Source of the DNA: Bifidobacteriaceae bacterium
GTDB taxonomy: Bacteria; Actinomycetota; Actinomycetes; Actinomycetales; WQXJ01
Length of the DNA: 35,847 nt
Direction: 5' to 3'
NCBI GenBank assembly: GCA_031268215.1
Contig: JAIRXP010000039.1
Location: 1 to 35,847 of the forward strand
Part shown: piece after piece, positions 16,717 to 23,393 of the stretch
How the letters are laid out: each line of letters starts with the position of its first letter
How positions within the stretch are numbered: the first letter of the stretch is position 1
The notes under the pieces: model-generated
Databases searched by the model: none
The model's input: the letters and a program-made list of their open reading frames with translations, nothing else
Told to the model about the DNA's origin: nothing
Program-made: the position numbers and the translations under genes

Positions 16717-17826
16717 GTGCCTACACCGACGCGCGAACAAGTCCTGGCCGCTTTGGCGACCGTCACTGACCCTGAGATTAAGCGCCCAATCACCGAACTG
16801 GACATGGTCCACTCGGTTGAGATTGGCGAGGCCGGCGCCGTAAGCGTCGAAATCCTCCTGACCATTCCCGGTTGCCCCTTGAAGGATCGCCTCGAAAGCG
16901 ATGTCAAGCGGGCGTTGGCCGGACTGGGCGGAGTGGGCCTGGTGACAGTGCGGATGTCCGTCATGAATGAGGAGCAGCGCGAAGCGCTGAAGACCAAACT
17001 GCGCGGCGGCAGAGCGGAGAAAACCATTCCCTTCGCCGGCCCGGATTCCAGTACCAGAGTGATCGCGGTCGCGTCCGGCAAAGGCGGGGTGGGCAAGAGT
17101 TCCGTCACCGCCAACCTAGCGGTGGCGCTGGCCGAATTGGGCCTGTCGGTGGGTGTGCTGGACGCGGACATCCAGGGCTTCTCAATGCCTCGCATGCTGG
17201 GAGTGGAAGACGAGCCGACCCAGGTCGATGACGTCATCCTGCCGCCCATAGCCCAAGGCGTGAAGGTGTTCTCAATGGGCATGTTGGTGGCGCCGGGCCA
17301 GCCAGTCATTTGGCGCGGGCCGGTTCTGCACCGAGTGGTCCAGCAGTTCCTGACGGATGTCCTGTGGGGCGAACTTGATGTCCTGCTGGTCGATCTGCCG
17401 CCCGGCACCGGCGACGTTCCCCTGTCAATAGCCCAGCTCATCCCGGGCTCAGCCCTCATAGTGGTGACCACGCCACAACCAGCTGCGGCAGAAGTCGCCC
17501 AACGGGCCGGGGCTTTAGCACTGCAAACCAACCAAGACATTCTGGGCGTCGTTGAGAACATGAGCTGGTTCGAGTCCCCGGATGGCACCCGAATTCAGAT
17601 CTTTGGCGAAGGCGGTGGCGCCCAGGTCGCGGCCAATCTGACCGCTGCCTTAGGCGCGGACGTTCCGCTTCTGGGGCAGGTCCCTCTAGACCAGGCGGTG
17701 CGGGAAGGATCAGACGCCGGCGCCCCAGTCGCTGCGTCCCATCCCGGTTCGCCCGCCGCCACGGCCTTCCATGCGATCGCCGCTCGGATCGCCCAAACCG
17801 GAACCGGGAACGGCTCAACCCGCTAG
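16717..17826 (+). CDS. mrp: Mrp/NBP35-type iron-sulfur cluster carrier ATPase
   Basis: 369 residues from GTG 16717. An N-terminal DUF59/MIP18-like domain (residues about 5-85; TVTDPEIKRPITEL, GCPLKD) is followed by a deviant Walker A GKGGVGKS at 121-128, then LDADIQGFSMPRMLG, VDLPPGTGDVPLS and GVVENMSW, the standard Mrp sequence landmarks. The carboxy-terminal CxxC pair of many Mrp proteins is not visible, as is usual in actinobacterial members, whose cluster chemistry is less certain. It probably helps load Fe-S clusters onto cytoplasmic apoproteins. TTG 16708 is an alternative start. The gene converges with iclR and the two stop codons share a CTAG palindrome at 17823-17826. Confidence 0.92.
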   Translation: MPTPTREQVLAALATVTDPEIKRPITELDMVHSVEIGEAGAVSVEILLTIPGCPLKDRLESDVKRALAGLGGVGLVTVRMSVMNEEQREALKTKLRGGRAEKTIPFAGPDSSTRVIAVASGKGGVGKSSVTANLAVALAELGLSVGVLDADIQGFSMPRMLGVEDEPTQVDDVILPPIAQGVKVFSMGMLVAPGQPVIWRGPVLHRVVQQFLTDVLWGELDVLLVDLPPGTGDVPLSIAQLIPGSALIVVTTPQPAAAEVAQRAGALALQTNQDILGVVENMSWFESPDGTRIQIFGEGGGAQVAANLTAALGADVPLLGQVPLDQAVREGSDAGAPVAASHPGSPAATAFHAIAARIAQTGTGNGSTR

Positions 17827-18602
17827 CGCGTGAACCCTGTAGCCCGCAGGTCCTGTTCAATCGCGCCGGCCCGGCGCAGCACCGGCTCAAGGAAGTTGGC
17901 CTGGATCTCCTCAACCGACTGTGCCAGCAGCGGCACGGACACATTGATGGCCGCCACCGGATATCCCGAAGCGTCACGGATCGGGGCAGCCAACGCGCGC
18001 AAGCCAACCTCAAGCTCCTGATCCAACAGGCACCAGCCCTGGTCCCGCACCCGATCCAATTCTTCACGCAATGCCCCCAGGCCGGTGATGGTGTAGGGGG
18101 TGCTCTTTTCTAAGGTCAGGTTCTCCAACTGTTTGTCTAGTTCAGCCTCCGGCAGGAAGGCCAGGATCGCCCGGCCCATCGAGGTAGCTGCGGCCCGGAA
18201 GCGAGTGCCAACGTTGATGTTCACGGACATTATCCGTTTCGTTGCTACCCGCGCCACATAAACAATGTCTCGGCGGTCCAGCACAGACACCGAGGAGGCC
18301 GCCTGAACCTGGGCGGCCAATGATTCCAGATGGGGCATGGCAATTTCCGGCAAGTCCATCGAAGAAAGGTATGAATGCGCCAATTCCAGGACTGCCGGAC
18401 GCAATGAAAAACGGCGGTCGTGGGAACGCACATAACCAATCGACTCGAGCGTTATCAAGAACCGGCGGGCGGCGGCCCGTGTCAGACCGGTGCGGGCCGC
18501 GACCTCAGACAACGTCAGTTCGGGATGATCTCCGTCGAACGCTTTGATGACGCTCAGACCCCGTTCAAGTGATTGCACAAACTCGCTCGGGCGTTCTTCC
18601 AC
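17823..18602 (-). CDS. IclR-family transcriptional regulator (PcaR/PobR-like)
   Basis: 259 residues from GTG 18602, which has AAGGAG 8-9 bases upstream (18611-18616). The N-terminal winged helix-turn-helix carries the IclR pattern (SLERGLSVIKAFDG, LTLSEVAARTGLTRAAARRFLITLESIGYV). The C-terminal effector-binding domain is typical of regulators of the beta-ketoadipate type (MPHLESLAAQVQAASSVSVLD, GTRFRAAATSMGRAILAFLP, AAPIRDASGYPVAAINVSV). An upstream TTG at 18629 would add 9 residues but lacks support. It lies just downstream of fucO on the same strand and is the only DNA-binding regulator in the accessory cluster. It is therefore the likely reader of the CGCAC-N4-GTGCG sites at 22.1 and 26.5-26.7 kb (inference). 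No such dyad is seen before its own gene. Confidence 0.92.
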   Translation of the reverse strand: MEERPSEFVQSLERGLSVIKAFDGDHPELTLSEVAARTGLTRAAARRFLITLESIGYVRSHDRRFSLRPAVLELAHSYLSSMDLPEIAMPHLESLAAQVQAASSVSVLDRRDIVYVARVATKRIMSVNINVGTRFRAAATSMGRAILAFLPEAELDKQLENLTLEKSTPYTITGLGALREELDRVRDQGWCLLDQELEVGLRALAAPIRDASGYPVAAINVSVPLLAQSVEEIQANFLEPVLRRAGAIEQDLRATGFTR

Positions 18603-18637
18603 AGCGCTATCTCCTTCTTCGGGCTTCAATGCCCAAG

Positions 18638-18643
18638 ATTCTA
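18638..18643 (-). promoter_or_regulatory. Candidate -10 element of iclR
   Basis: On the minus strand TAGAAT predicts a transcript starting near 18630, leaving a leader of about 30 bases that contains the AAGGAG ribosome binding site for GTG 18602. No -35 match is seen. Confidence 0.35.
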
Positions 18644-18734
18644 GGCCCTCCAGCCGGATGCCGGCCCATTCCGAGCCAAGGCCGGCCAGCCGCGGCGCGG
18701 TTCGACGCGACCCGCCAGGCCGCGGGCCAGTGCG

Positions 18735-19886
18735 TCAGTAGACTGACTGGTAAATGCCTTCCAGGTCCTGAACTACGACGGGCCTCGGGTTGCCCGGCGT
18801 GCAAACGTCCGCGTACGCGGCGCCGGCCAGGGCCGGCAGGTCCTGCCTCTTGGCGCCTATCTCTCTGAGTGTGGTGGGGTTGCCAAGGTCTTTGGTAAGC
18901 CGTGCGACGGCATCGACGGCCGCCCTACGGATGTCCACCAACGGCCCCCGCCGAGCGTCTTCAACCCCGAAAGCTTCAGCGATGTCGCGGTACTTCTCGC
19001 CGGTGTATTCGGCGTTGAAGGCCATCACCGGCGCCAACAAGATCCCGTTGGCCACCCCGTGGGGAGCACCGTAAAACCCGCCCAAAGGATGCGCCATGCC
19101 GTGGACAATCCCCAGGCCAACATTCGAATAGCCCATCCCCGCCACATACTGCGCCAGCGCCATGTCCTGCGCGGCTTGAGCGTCACCGTCCACGGCCTTG
19201 GCTAGTGACCGGACGATCACCTGTATGGCTTTGAGGTGGAACATATCGGACAGTTCCCAAGCGCCTTTGGTGGTGTATCCCTCGATCGCGTGGGTCAAGG
19301 CGTCTAGCCCAGTGGCGACTTTGAGCGCCGGCGGCGCAGTGGCCATCATGGCTGAATCGACAACCGCCAGCACCGGAATGGCATGTGGGTCCACGCATAC
19401 AAACTTGCGGGCTCTCTGCCGGTCCGTGATCACATAGTTGATAGTGGTTTCCGATGCCGTGCCGGCGGTTGTCGGAACCGCCACGATTGGCACGGACGGG
19501 TTGGGAGTCCCTGGCGTTCCTTCCAGCGAGCGCACGTCTGCGAACCTCGGGTTGGCAGCCAGGATCCCGATCGCTTTACAGGTGTCCTGCGGCGAGCCGC
19601 CGCCAATGGCGATCAGCACGTCCGCTTTGGACGCCTTGAATGCAGTCAGACCGGCGGCGACGTCTTCGGTTGGCGGATTCGGCGCGATGTCAGTGAACAG
19701 CTCATAAGGGAAGGACGCTCGGTCCAACCAAGCGAGCACTTGGCCGGTCACGCCGGCCTCGACCAACTGCTGGTCGGTAACCACGAAGGCTTTGGCGAAG
19801 CTACGGTCCTTCAGTTCTTGAGGGATCACCGCGACCGCGCCGGCACCAAAGTAGGCGGTCTGATTCCAGATCATGCGGTTGGCCAT
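18735..19886 (-). CDS. fucO: Iron-containing alcohol dehydrogenase, FucO-like lactaldehyde reductase
   Basis: 383 residues, almost the length of E. coli FucO and similar along its whole length (MANRMIWNQTAYFGAG, GGGSPQDTCKAIGI, VPTTAGTASETTINYVITD, KFVCVDPH). The NAD-binding GGGSPQD is at 95-101. The iron ligands are Asp 195, His 199, His 262 and His 276 (GLDALTHAIEGY; VHGMAHPLGGFYGAPHG). Known members reduce L-lactaldehyde to 1,2-propanediol or run the reverse, and related enzymes act on short diols and aldehydes. AAGGAG lies 8 bases upstream of the ATG. It is the last gene of the MaoC-MaoC-CaiB-FucO operon, 52 bp after the CaiB-family gene. In this context it probably handles a short hydroxy-aldehyde produced by the pathway; the exact substrate is not determined. 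Confidence 0.9.
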   Translation of the reverse strand: MANRMIWNQTAYFGAGAVAVIPQELKDRSFAKAFVVTDQQLVEAGVTGQVLAWLDRASFPYELFTDIAPNPPTEDVAAGLTAFKASKADVLIAIGGGSPQDTCKAIGILAANPRFADVRSLEGTPGTPNPSVPIVAVPTTAGTASETTINYVITDRQRARKFVCVDPHAIPVLAVVDSAMMATAPPALKVATGLDALTHAIEGYTTKGAWELSDMFHLKAIQVIVRSLAKAVDGDAQAAQDMALAQYVAGMGYSNVGLGIVHGMAHPLGGFYGAPHGVANGILLAPVMAFNAEYTGEKYRDIAEAFGVEDARRGPLVDIRRAAVDAVARLTKDLGNPTTLREIGAKRQDLPALAGAAYADVCTPGNPRPVVVQDLEGIYQSVY

Positions 19887-19938
19887 AATGCTCTCCTTAG
19901 TCCAGATGATTGGGCGGCGGCAGGCCGACGGCCGGTCG

Positions 19939-21141
19939 TCACATAATCACCTCTTGATCCCGTAACGCTGCAATCTCTTGGTCGGTGAAGCCCGCCTCCT
20001 GGAGCACTTCATCGGTGTGTTCTCCCAGGCGAGGCGGTGCGAGCCGGGCGGAGACCGGCGTCATCGACAAGTGCAGAGCGGTCTGGACCAACCGAGCGGT
20101 CCGTCCCCCCTCTACTTCCATATCGACGAAGGCGCCAAGCTCCTCCAAGACTGGTTCGGCAGCGATTTCCGGGATCGTGTTGAGCGGCACGCAGGGCACA
20201 CCAGCTATGTCCATCCGGTCCAGCACTTCCTGGGTCGTTAAGGCCGAGGTGGCGGCGGCGACGGTGTCGTTAAGCTCCGGCCGGTGGGCGTAACGGTCTT
20301 TGAGGGTAGCGAAGCGCGGATCTTGGGCAGCTTCCCCAATCCCCAGGCCCTCAGCACAGCGCTGCCACATCGACTCGTTGGCGGAGGTGATGCAGACGTA
20401 GCCGTCCCTGGTGGGATAGGCCTGATTGGGTATGCCCAGTCGGTTGGATGTCCCCCACTTCTCAGGGACCCGTCCCGTCATCCAGTAGTCGGTCAGGAAA
20501 TGATTGAGATAGTTGAGCTGGCCCTCAATCATCGAGGTGTCGACCTTTTGGCCCAGTCCCGTTGACTCACGGGCGTGCAACGCGGCCAGGATTCCCACCA
20601 CCAGGTACATTCCGGCCGTCAGATCGCAGACTGAGGTCGGATTGCGGACCGGTTCGCCGCCCGGCTCTCCGGTGATGGACAGGAGGCCAGAGAAGCTTTG
20701 GATCGAAAGATCATTGGCCGCCCGGCGGGACATTGAACCAGTTGAACCGAATCCGGAGATCCCACCGTAGATGATCCGCGGGTTCCGGGTCGAAACCTGG
20801 TCGTAGCCCAGCCCCAAGCGTTCCATCACGCCGGGACGGAAGTTGTGCATGATGACATCGGCGGTTTCGGCTAGTCGCAGGATCATTGGCGGCCCGCCAG
20901 GGTGCTTCAGGTCAACTGTGATGGAGCGCTTGTTGCGGTTGTGGGCCAAGAAGGGTGGCCCAGGCGACGGATCGCCTTCATCTACGCCGTAGTCGCGGCA
21001 TTCGTCTCCCCGCCCGAAGCGTTCCACTTTGATTATGTCCGCGCCCAGATCTCCCATCATTTGAGCGGCGAACGGCCCTGCGAAGACCCTGGTCAAGTCG
21101 AGAACGCGGACACCGCTGAGCGCCCCGCTCAAAACGGTCAC
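19939..21141 (-). CDS. CaiB/BaiF family III CoA-transferase
   Basis: 400 residues starting from GTG 21141, which overlaps the preceding MaoC-like stop as GTGA. Family landmarks: GVRVLDLTRVFAGPFAAQMMGDLGADIIKVE at the N-terminus (about 10-40), NKRSITVDLKHPGG, VIMHNFRPGVMERLGLGYD and the catalytic Asp 173 in NPTSVCDLTAGMY. Such enzymes move CoA between organic acids through an aspartyl-CoA thioester anhydride. Family members act on formate/oxalate, carnitine, citramalate, mesaconate and others, so the acid cannot be named. Its place directly after two hydratase-like genes suggests activation of the acid whose CoA ester they hydrate (inference). Confidence 0.9.
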   Translation of the reverse strand: MTVLSGALSGVRVLDLTRVFAGPFAAQMMGDLGADIIKVERFGRGDECRDYGVDEGDPSPGPPFLAHNRNKRSITVDLKHPGGPPMILRLAETADVIMHNFRPGVMERLGLGYDQVSTRNPRIIYGGISGFGSTGSMSRRAANDLSIQSFSGLLSITGEPGGEPVRNPTSVCDLTAGMYLVVGILAALHARESTGLGQKVDTSMIEGQLNYLNHFLTDYWMTGRVPEKWGTSNRLGIPNQAYPTRDGYVCITSANESMWQRCAEGLGIGEAAQDPRFATLKDRYAHRPELNDTVAAATSALTTQEVLDRMDIAGVPCVPLNTIPEIAAEPVLEELGAFVDMEVEGGRTARLVQTALHLSMTPVSARLAPPRLGEHTDEVLQEAGFTDQEIAALRDQEVIM

Positions 21142-21587
21142 GGCGTGCTCACCACAACCGAGGCGCTACCCACGGTCAGCTTGGTGCCTCGGCTGTTTTG
21201 GGACCACACGTCCATCACGTACTTGACCCCTTGTGGCACAGGCTCAGCGGCCGTGATTTCCAGTTTGCAGGTGATCGGCTCGCCCACTGGCGTGATCTTG
21301 ATGTACTTGGTCCGAAGTGCGCCACGTTCAAGATAGTGGTGGCCAAAGGTCTCGGTCAGCAGTTTTGAGATCCAGTTGGTGGTGTGCATGCCATCAGCGA
21401 TTGGACAAGGCAGGCCCTGCGAAGCGGCAACTTCTTCAGACGTATGGATGTTCCGCTGGATTGGCTTCATCTCACCCGCAGCGGCGGTCATCAAGGCGAT
21501 CGAGTACCAGCCGGTACGCCGCAGGGTGATGGGACGAGCCGGGGCAGCGATCACGTCACCGACTGAGAATGTTGGAACAGACATCAC
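21138..21587 (-). CDS. MaoC-like hot-dog fold dehydratase, second subunit
   Basis: 149 residues. It starts at GTG 21587 (or the next codon, ATG 21584), overlapping the upstream gene stop as GTGA, and its own stop overlaps the CaiB-family GTG. The short single hot-dog domain shows the MaoC-type pattern IHTSEEVAASQGLPCPIADGMHTTNWISKLL, in which the bacterial dehydratase motif is only partly kept. Adjacent pairs of such genes usually encode two halves of a heteromeric (R)-specific enoyl-CoA hydratase. It probably adds water to, or removes it from, a branched or short acyl-CoA made by the neighbouring CoA-transferase. The substrate is unknown. Confidence 0.8.
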   Translation of the reverse strand: MMSVPTFSVGDVIAAPARPITLRRTGWYSIALMTAAAGEMKPIQRNIHTSEEVAASQGLPCPIADGMHTTNWISKLLTETFGHHYLERGALRTKYIKITPVGEPITCKLEITAAEPVPQGVKYVMDVWSQNSRGTKLTVGSASVVVSTP

Positions 21588-22048
21588 TTGACACCAGCCT
21601 TCGGCTTGTAGGACAACAGGGTGAGATCGTCATAGGTTGTGACCAGGCGGCCTTCGGCCGTCTCGACCCTCAACCAGTAATGCAGGTAGTCGCCGCCGCG
21701 CTTCTGGTAGCGCTCGGCGATCCCTCCGGTCACCACGAGTTCTTCACCGACGAAGGCGGGTGAATGCTGGACGCAGTTGTATTCGTAGTGGATGCGTGCA
21801 TCGTCGGTGTGGACGTTCGCCACCCGCCGTTCAAGGTCGCAATTGGCCTCCAGGATCTTCATCTTGTCGGCATGAATCATGGTTGGTGGCCGCACTATCC
21901 GGTCATAGGGAAACGTTGGCGAATAGTGCCATTCCGCTTGGTCCTCTTGCCCGTGCGCATACTCTGAAACCGACTCCTCGGTGAGCACATACCGCACGGG
22001 TTTGAAGACGTCACCCGCTTCGAGATCGGCAATCGTCTTGCCCAGCAT
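21584..22048 (-). CDS. MaoC-like / FAS1-type N-terminal dehydratase domain protein, first subunit
   Basis: 154 residues, with AAGGACC upstream of ATG 22048. It resembles the N-terminal hot-dog domain of MaoC-type dehydratases (GDVFKPVRYVLTEESVSEYAHGQ; a middle section RIVRPPTMIHADKMKILEANC; then VHTDDARIHYEYNCVQHSPAFVGEELVVTGGI). This half usually lacks the catalytic His/Asp pair and shapes the acyl pocket, with the partner gene supplying the other half. First gene of the second catabolic operon. The operator-like dyad at 22093-22108 lies 45 bases upstream of its start. Confidence 0.8.
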   Translation of the reverse strand: MLGKTIADLEAGDVFKPVRYVLTEESVSEYAHGQEDQAEWHYSPTFPYDRIVRPPTMIHADKMKILEANCDLERRVANVHTDDARIHYEYNCVQHSPAFVGEELVVTGGIAERYQKRGGDYLHYWLRVETAEGRLVTTYDDLTLLSYKPKAGVK

Positions 22049-22093
22049 TTCAAGGTCCTTTCACCGCCCCAGGCGGACCGGATGTTCGTCTGC

Positions 22094-22150
22094 CGCACAT
22101 TCGTGCGGACTGTGATACACAAGTCTTCCACCGACGCCCGGCGCCGTCAA
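22094..22150 (-). promoter_or_regulatory. Promoter and operator A of the MaoC-CaiB-FucO operon
   Basis: On the minus strand, TTGACG (22150-22145), a 17-base spacer and AAGACT (22127-22122) form a candidate promoter. After 14 more bases comes CGCAC-GAAT-GTGCG (22107-22094), which with one flanking pair is a 6+6 bp palindrome (22093-22108). The dyad covers the expected transcription start region, so a bound regulator would block initiation. Two further copies lie at 26531-26544 and 26664-26677. Confidence 0.6.
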
Positions 22151-22175
22151 TAGGGAAACGCGGCCCGGACAAGGT

Positions 22176-23354
22176 TCAAGCCTCCAGAATCACCGCCAGC
22201 CCCTGCCCAACGCCAATGCAAGCTGCCGCCAGCCCCCGACCGCCGCCCTGGGCCTTCAAGCGATGGGCCAGATGCCCTATCAGCCGCCCCCCGGAAGCAC
22301 CCAACGGATGGCCAATCGCCAAAGCTCCCCCATCCACGTTGACCTTGCCCGGGTCCAGGCCATCCCACAACCGCAGGCAACCCAATGACTGGGCGGCGAA
22401 AGCCTCATTGACCTCAACCAGATCAATGTCATCCCAGGTCAGGCCCGCCCGCCCGAGGGCCTGCTGTGCGGCCGGAACCGGGGCTATGCCCATCAGGTCC
22501 GGCTCATTGGCCGCTACCCCGCGCGAAACTATCCGCGCTAACGGTTCAGTTGGCAAGGCGCCTTCTGCCCCCAGCAGCACCGCGGAAGCGCCATCCGAAA
22601 GCGGCGAAGAGTTGCCGGCCGTGACCGTGCCGGGCTGCCCAGGACCGCGGAAAGCGAGCCGCAGAGCCCCCAGCGCTTCAAGAGTCGTATCCTCCCGGAT
22701 CGATTCGTCACGAGCCAGACTCGACCCGGGCACCATCACCGTATCCGTCGCATAGCGGCCCTCTGCCCAGGCCACTGCCGCCAGGCGGTGGCTCCGCAAA
22801 GCGAAAGCGTCCTGATCTGGGCGCGAAATGCCAAGCAGCTCACTGACCCTTTCGGCCGTCTCCCCCAGCGGCACCGTCCACTGCAGAGGCATCCGCGGAT
22901 TGACCAACCGCCAACCCAAGGCGGTCGAAGCGAGCGCCTGGTCCCCAGACGGGAAGGGCCGGTCCGGCTTGGGCAGCACCCAAGGCGCCCGCGTCATCGA
23001 TTCGGCTCCGCCCGCCACAATGACCGAAGCGTCACCGGTTTCGATTGCCCGAGCGGCCTGAATGACGGCCTCAATACCGGAGGCACAAAGCCGATTGACG
23101 GTCACCCCCGGGACGGTCACCGGAACCCCAGCTAGCAATAACGCCATCCGCGCCAGGTTGCGGTTCTCTTCTCCGGCGCCGTTGGCGTTGCCAAAGATCA
23201 CATCATCAATGGCGCCGGGGTCCAGCCCCGGATTGCGTTCCAGCAAGGTTCGGATCACCAGCGCGCCTAGATCATCCGGACGGACCGCGGCCAGGCCCTT
23301 GCCATACTTCCCAAACGGAGTCCGCACCGAATCGTAAATGAACGCGCTAACCAA
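22176..23354 (-). CDS. PcaF-like acetyl-CoA acyltransferase (thiolase)
   Basis: 392 residues starting at TTG 23354 with a GTAGGT-type site upstream. It resembles 3-oxoadipyl-CoA thiolase (PcaF/PaaJ) from its first residues (YDSVRTPFGKYGKGLAAVRPDDLGA) onwards. Active-site residues are Cys 90 (NRLCASGIEAV), His 349 (GGALAIGHPLGASG) and Cys 379 (ACIGVGQG), all in place. It cleaves a 3-oxoacyl-CoA with CoA to acetyl-CoA and a shortened acyl-CoA. It is the last gene of the CoA-transferase-DhaKL-thiolase operon, 39 bp after the DhaKL gene. With the two-subunit CoA-transferase upstream it forms the usual activation-then-thiolysis pair for a 3-oxo acid. 3-Oxoadipate itself is not proven, because no ring-cleavage genes are nearby. 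Confidence 0.9.
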   Translation of the reverse strand: MVSAFIYDSVRTPFGKYGKGLAAVRPDDLGALVIRTLLERNPGLDPGAIDDVIFGNANGAGEENRNLARMALLLAGVPVTVPGVTVNRLCASGIEAVIQAARAIETGDASVIVAGGAESMTRAPWVLPKPDRPFPSGDQALASTALGWRLVNPRMPLQWTVPLGETAERVSELLGISRPDQDAFALRSHRLAAVAWAEGRYATDTVMVPGSSLARDESIREDTTLEALGALRLAFRGPGQPGTVTAGNSSPLSDGASAVLLGAEGALPTEPLARIVSRGVAANEPDLMGIAPVPAAQQALGRAGLTWDDIDLVEVNEAFAAQSLGCLRLWDGLDPGKVNVDGGALAIGHPLGASGGRLIGHLAHRLKAQGGGRGLAAACIGVGQGLAVILEA

Positions 23355-23393
23355 TTGACCTACCCACTTTCTTGGAGGAATCGCGGGCCGCCG

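Noticed and set aside
18735..19886. Assigning L-fucose/L-rhamnose catabolism because of the FucO-like enzyme
   Set aside because: No isomerase, kinase or aldolase of those pathways is in the window; FucO-like enzymes have wide use on short diols and aldehydes.
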